DNA of 64,000 nt from Congeria kusceri (Eukaryota; Mollusca; Bivalvia; Myida; Dreissenidae): the NCBI GenBank assembly GCA_027627225.1, contig CM051028.1:17937701-18001700 (forward strand). Direction: 5' to 3'. Shown here in pieces: positions 63,901-64,000 of the stretch. Positions within the stretch are counted from its first letter, which is position 1, and each line of letters begins with the position of its first letter. The position numbers and the translations under genes are program-made. The notes beneath the pieces were generated by a model that was not told the DNA's origin, ran no database searches, and worked only from the letters and a program-made list of their open reading frames with translations.

Positions 63901-64000
63901 TGGATTGCAAGAGCAAAGTCACCATTTCCTAGCCAAAGGTGTACGACCTTCACCTTGCACCCATAAATTTCTTTAATTATTGTGCTGACTTTTATGCATT
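63901..64000. other. sequence outside the repeat unit
   Basis: The last 100 bases follow the satellite but do not match what follows it in copies 1-3 (position 9206 and counterparts). Too short to identify. Confidence 0.5.

Larger units (their letters stand above)
55000..64000. repeat. 18.3-kb tandem unit, copy 4 (partial, diverging)
   Basis: Fourth period, cut by the window end. It is nearly identical to copies 1 and 3 up to about 58.95 kb. From there scattered substitutions and small indels appear (for example caaatatatataatg for caaacattgatgtatataatg, and a 26-bp insertion at about 61438). Collinearity with the other copies is lost at about 63.27 kb inside the satellite, and the last 100 bases match nothing in the other copies. 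Confidence 0.93.

Overview
The window looks like nuclear DNA of an animal, most likely a bivalve mollusc. It is AT-rich and has no prokaryotic-style gene packing. It holds short intron-split coding stretches with GT/AG borders, a satellite of the kind common in bivalve genomes (monomers carrying GGTCAAGGTCAC), elements with short core repeats, a LINE remnant and a small inverted-repeat element. A dreissenid such as Dreissena is a guess from memory of these repeats, not something the sequence proves. No rRNA, tRNA, CRISPR array or complete transposase was seen.

The dominant fact is one tandem array. A unit of about 18.33 kb is present about 3.5 times in direct orientation: 1-18345, 18346-36668, 36669-54999, and 55000 to the window end (partial). 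Successive periods are 18345, 18323 and 18331 bp. The phase of position 1 is arbitrary. The unit body from about 3.4 to 14.8 kb is almost identical in copies 1-3, with only a handful of single-base differences seen by eye. The rest is mosaic. The tract 14818-21711, spanning the copy 1/copy 2 join, is clearly diverged from the matching tracts at the 2/3 and 3/4 joins. Copy 4 is like the others to about 58.95 kb, then diverges by scattered changes, and loses collinearity inside the satellite at about 63.27 kb, which may be the right edge of the array.

Layout of one unit (copy 1): 1-740, no supported gene. 740-3110, an old X-Y-X'-Y' internal duplication interrupted at 941-1755 by an inserted repeat element. 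3549-7534 (minus strand), the 3' part of a multi-exon gene for a lysine/glutamate/threonine-rich, probably disordered protein whose exons are nearly all phase 0-0. 7690-9205, a roughly 145-bp satellite. 9594-11528, an element with 11-bp inverted ends, itself interrupted by the 5'-truncated end of a LINE. 11690-12230, degenerate short repeats. 12294-13633 (plus strand), a GC-richer set of three putative exons forming the 3' end of a second gene. 13634-18345, a long AT-rich block that could be its 3' UTR plus intergenic DNA, with a 198-bp MITE-like element at 14401-14598.

The two partial genes are head-to-head, and what lies between their visible 5' ends is repeats. Either both are 5'-truncated passengers of the amplification, or their 5' exons lie across each other. 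I recognise neither protein family. Whether the array is real biology or partly an assembly product cannot be settled from sequence alone, but the private variants, poly-C length differences and sharp mosaic borders are the evidence to test.
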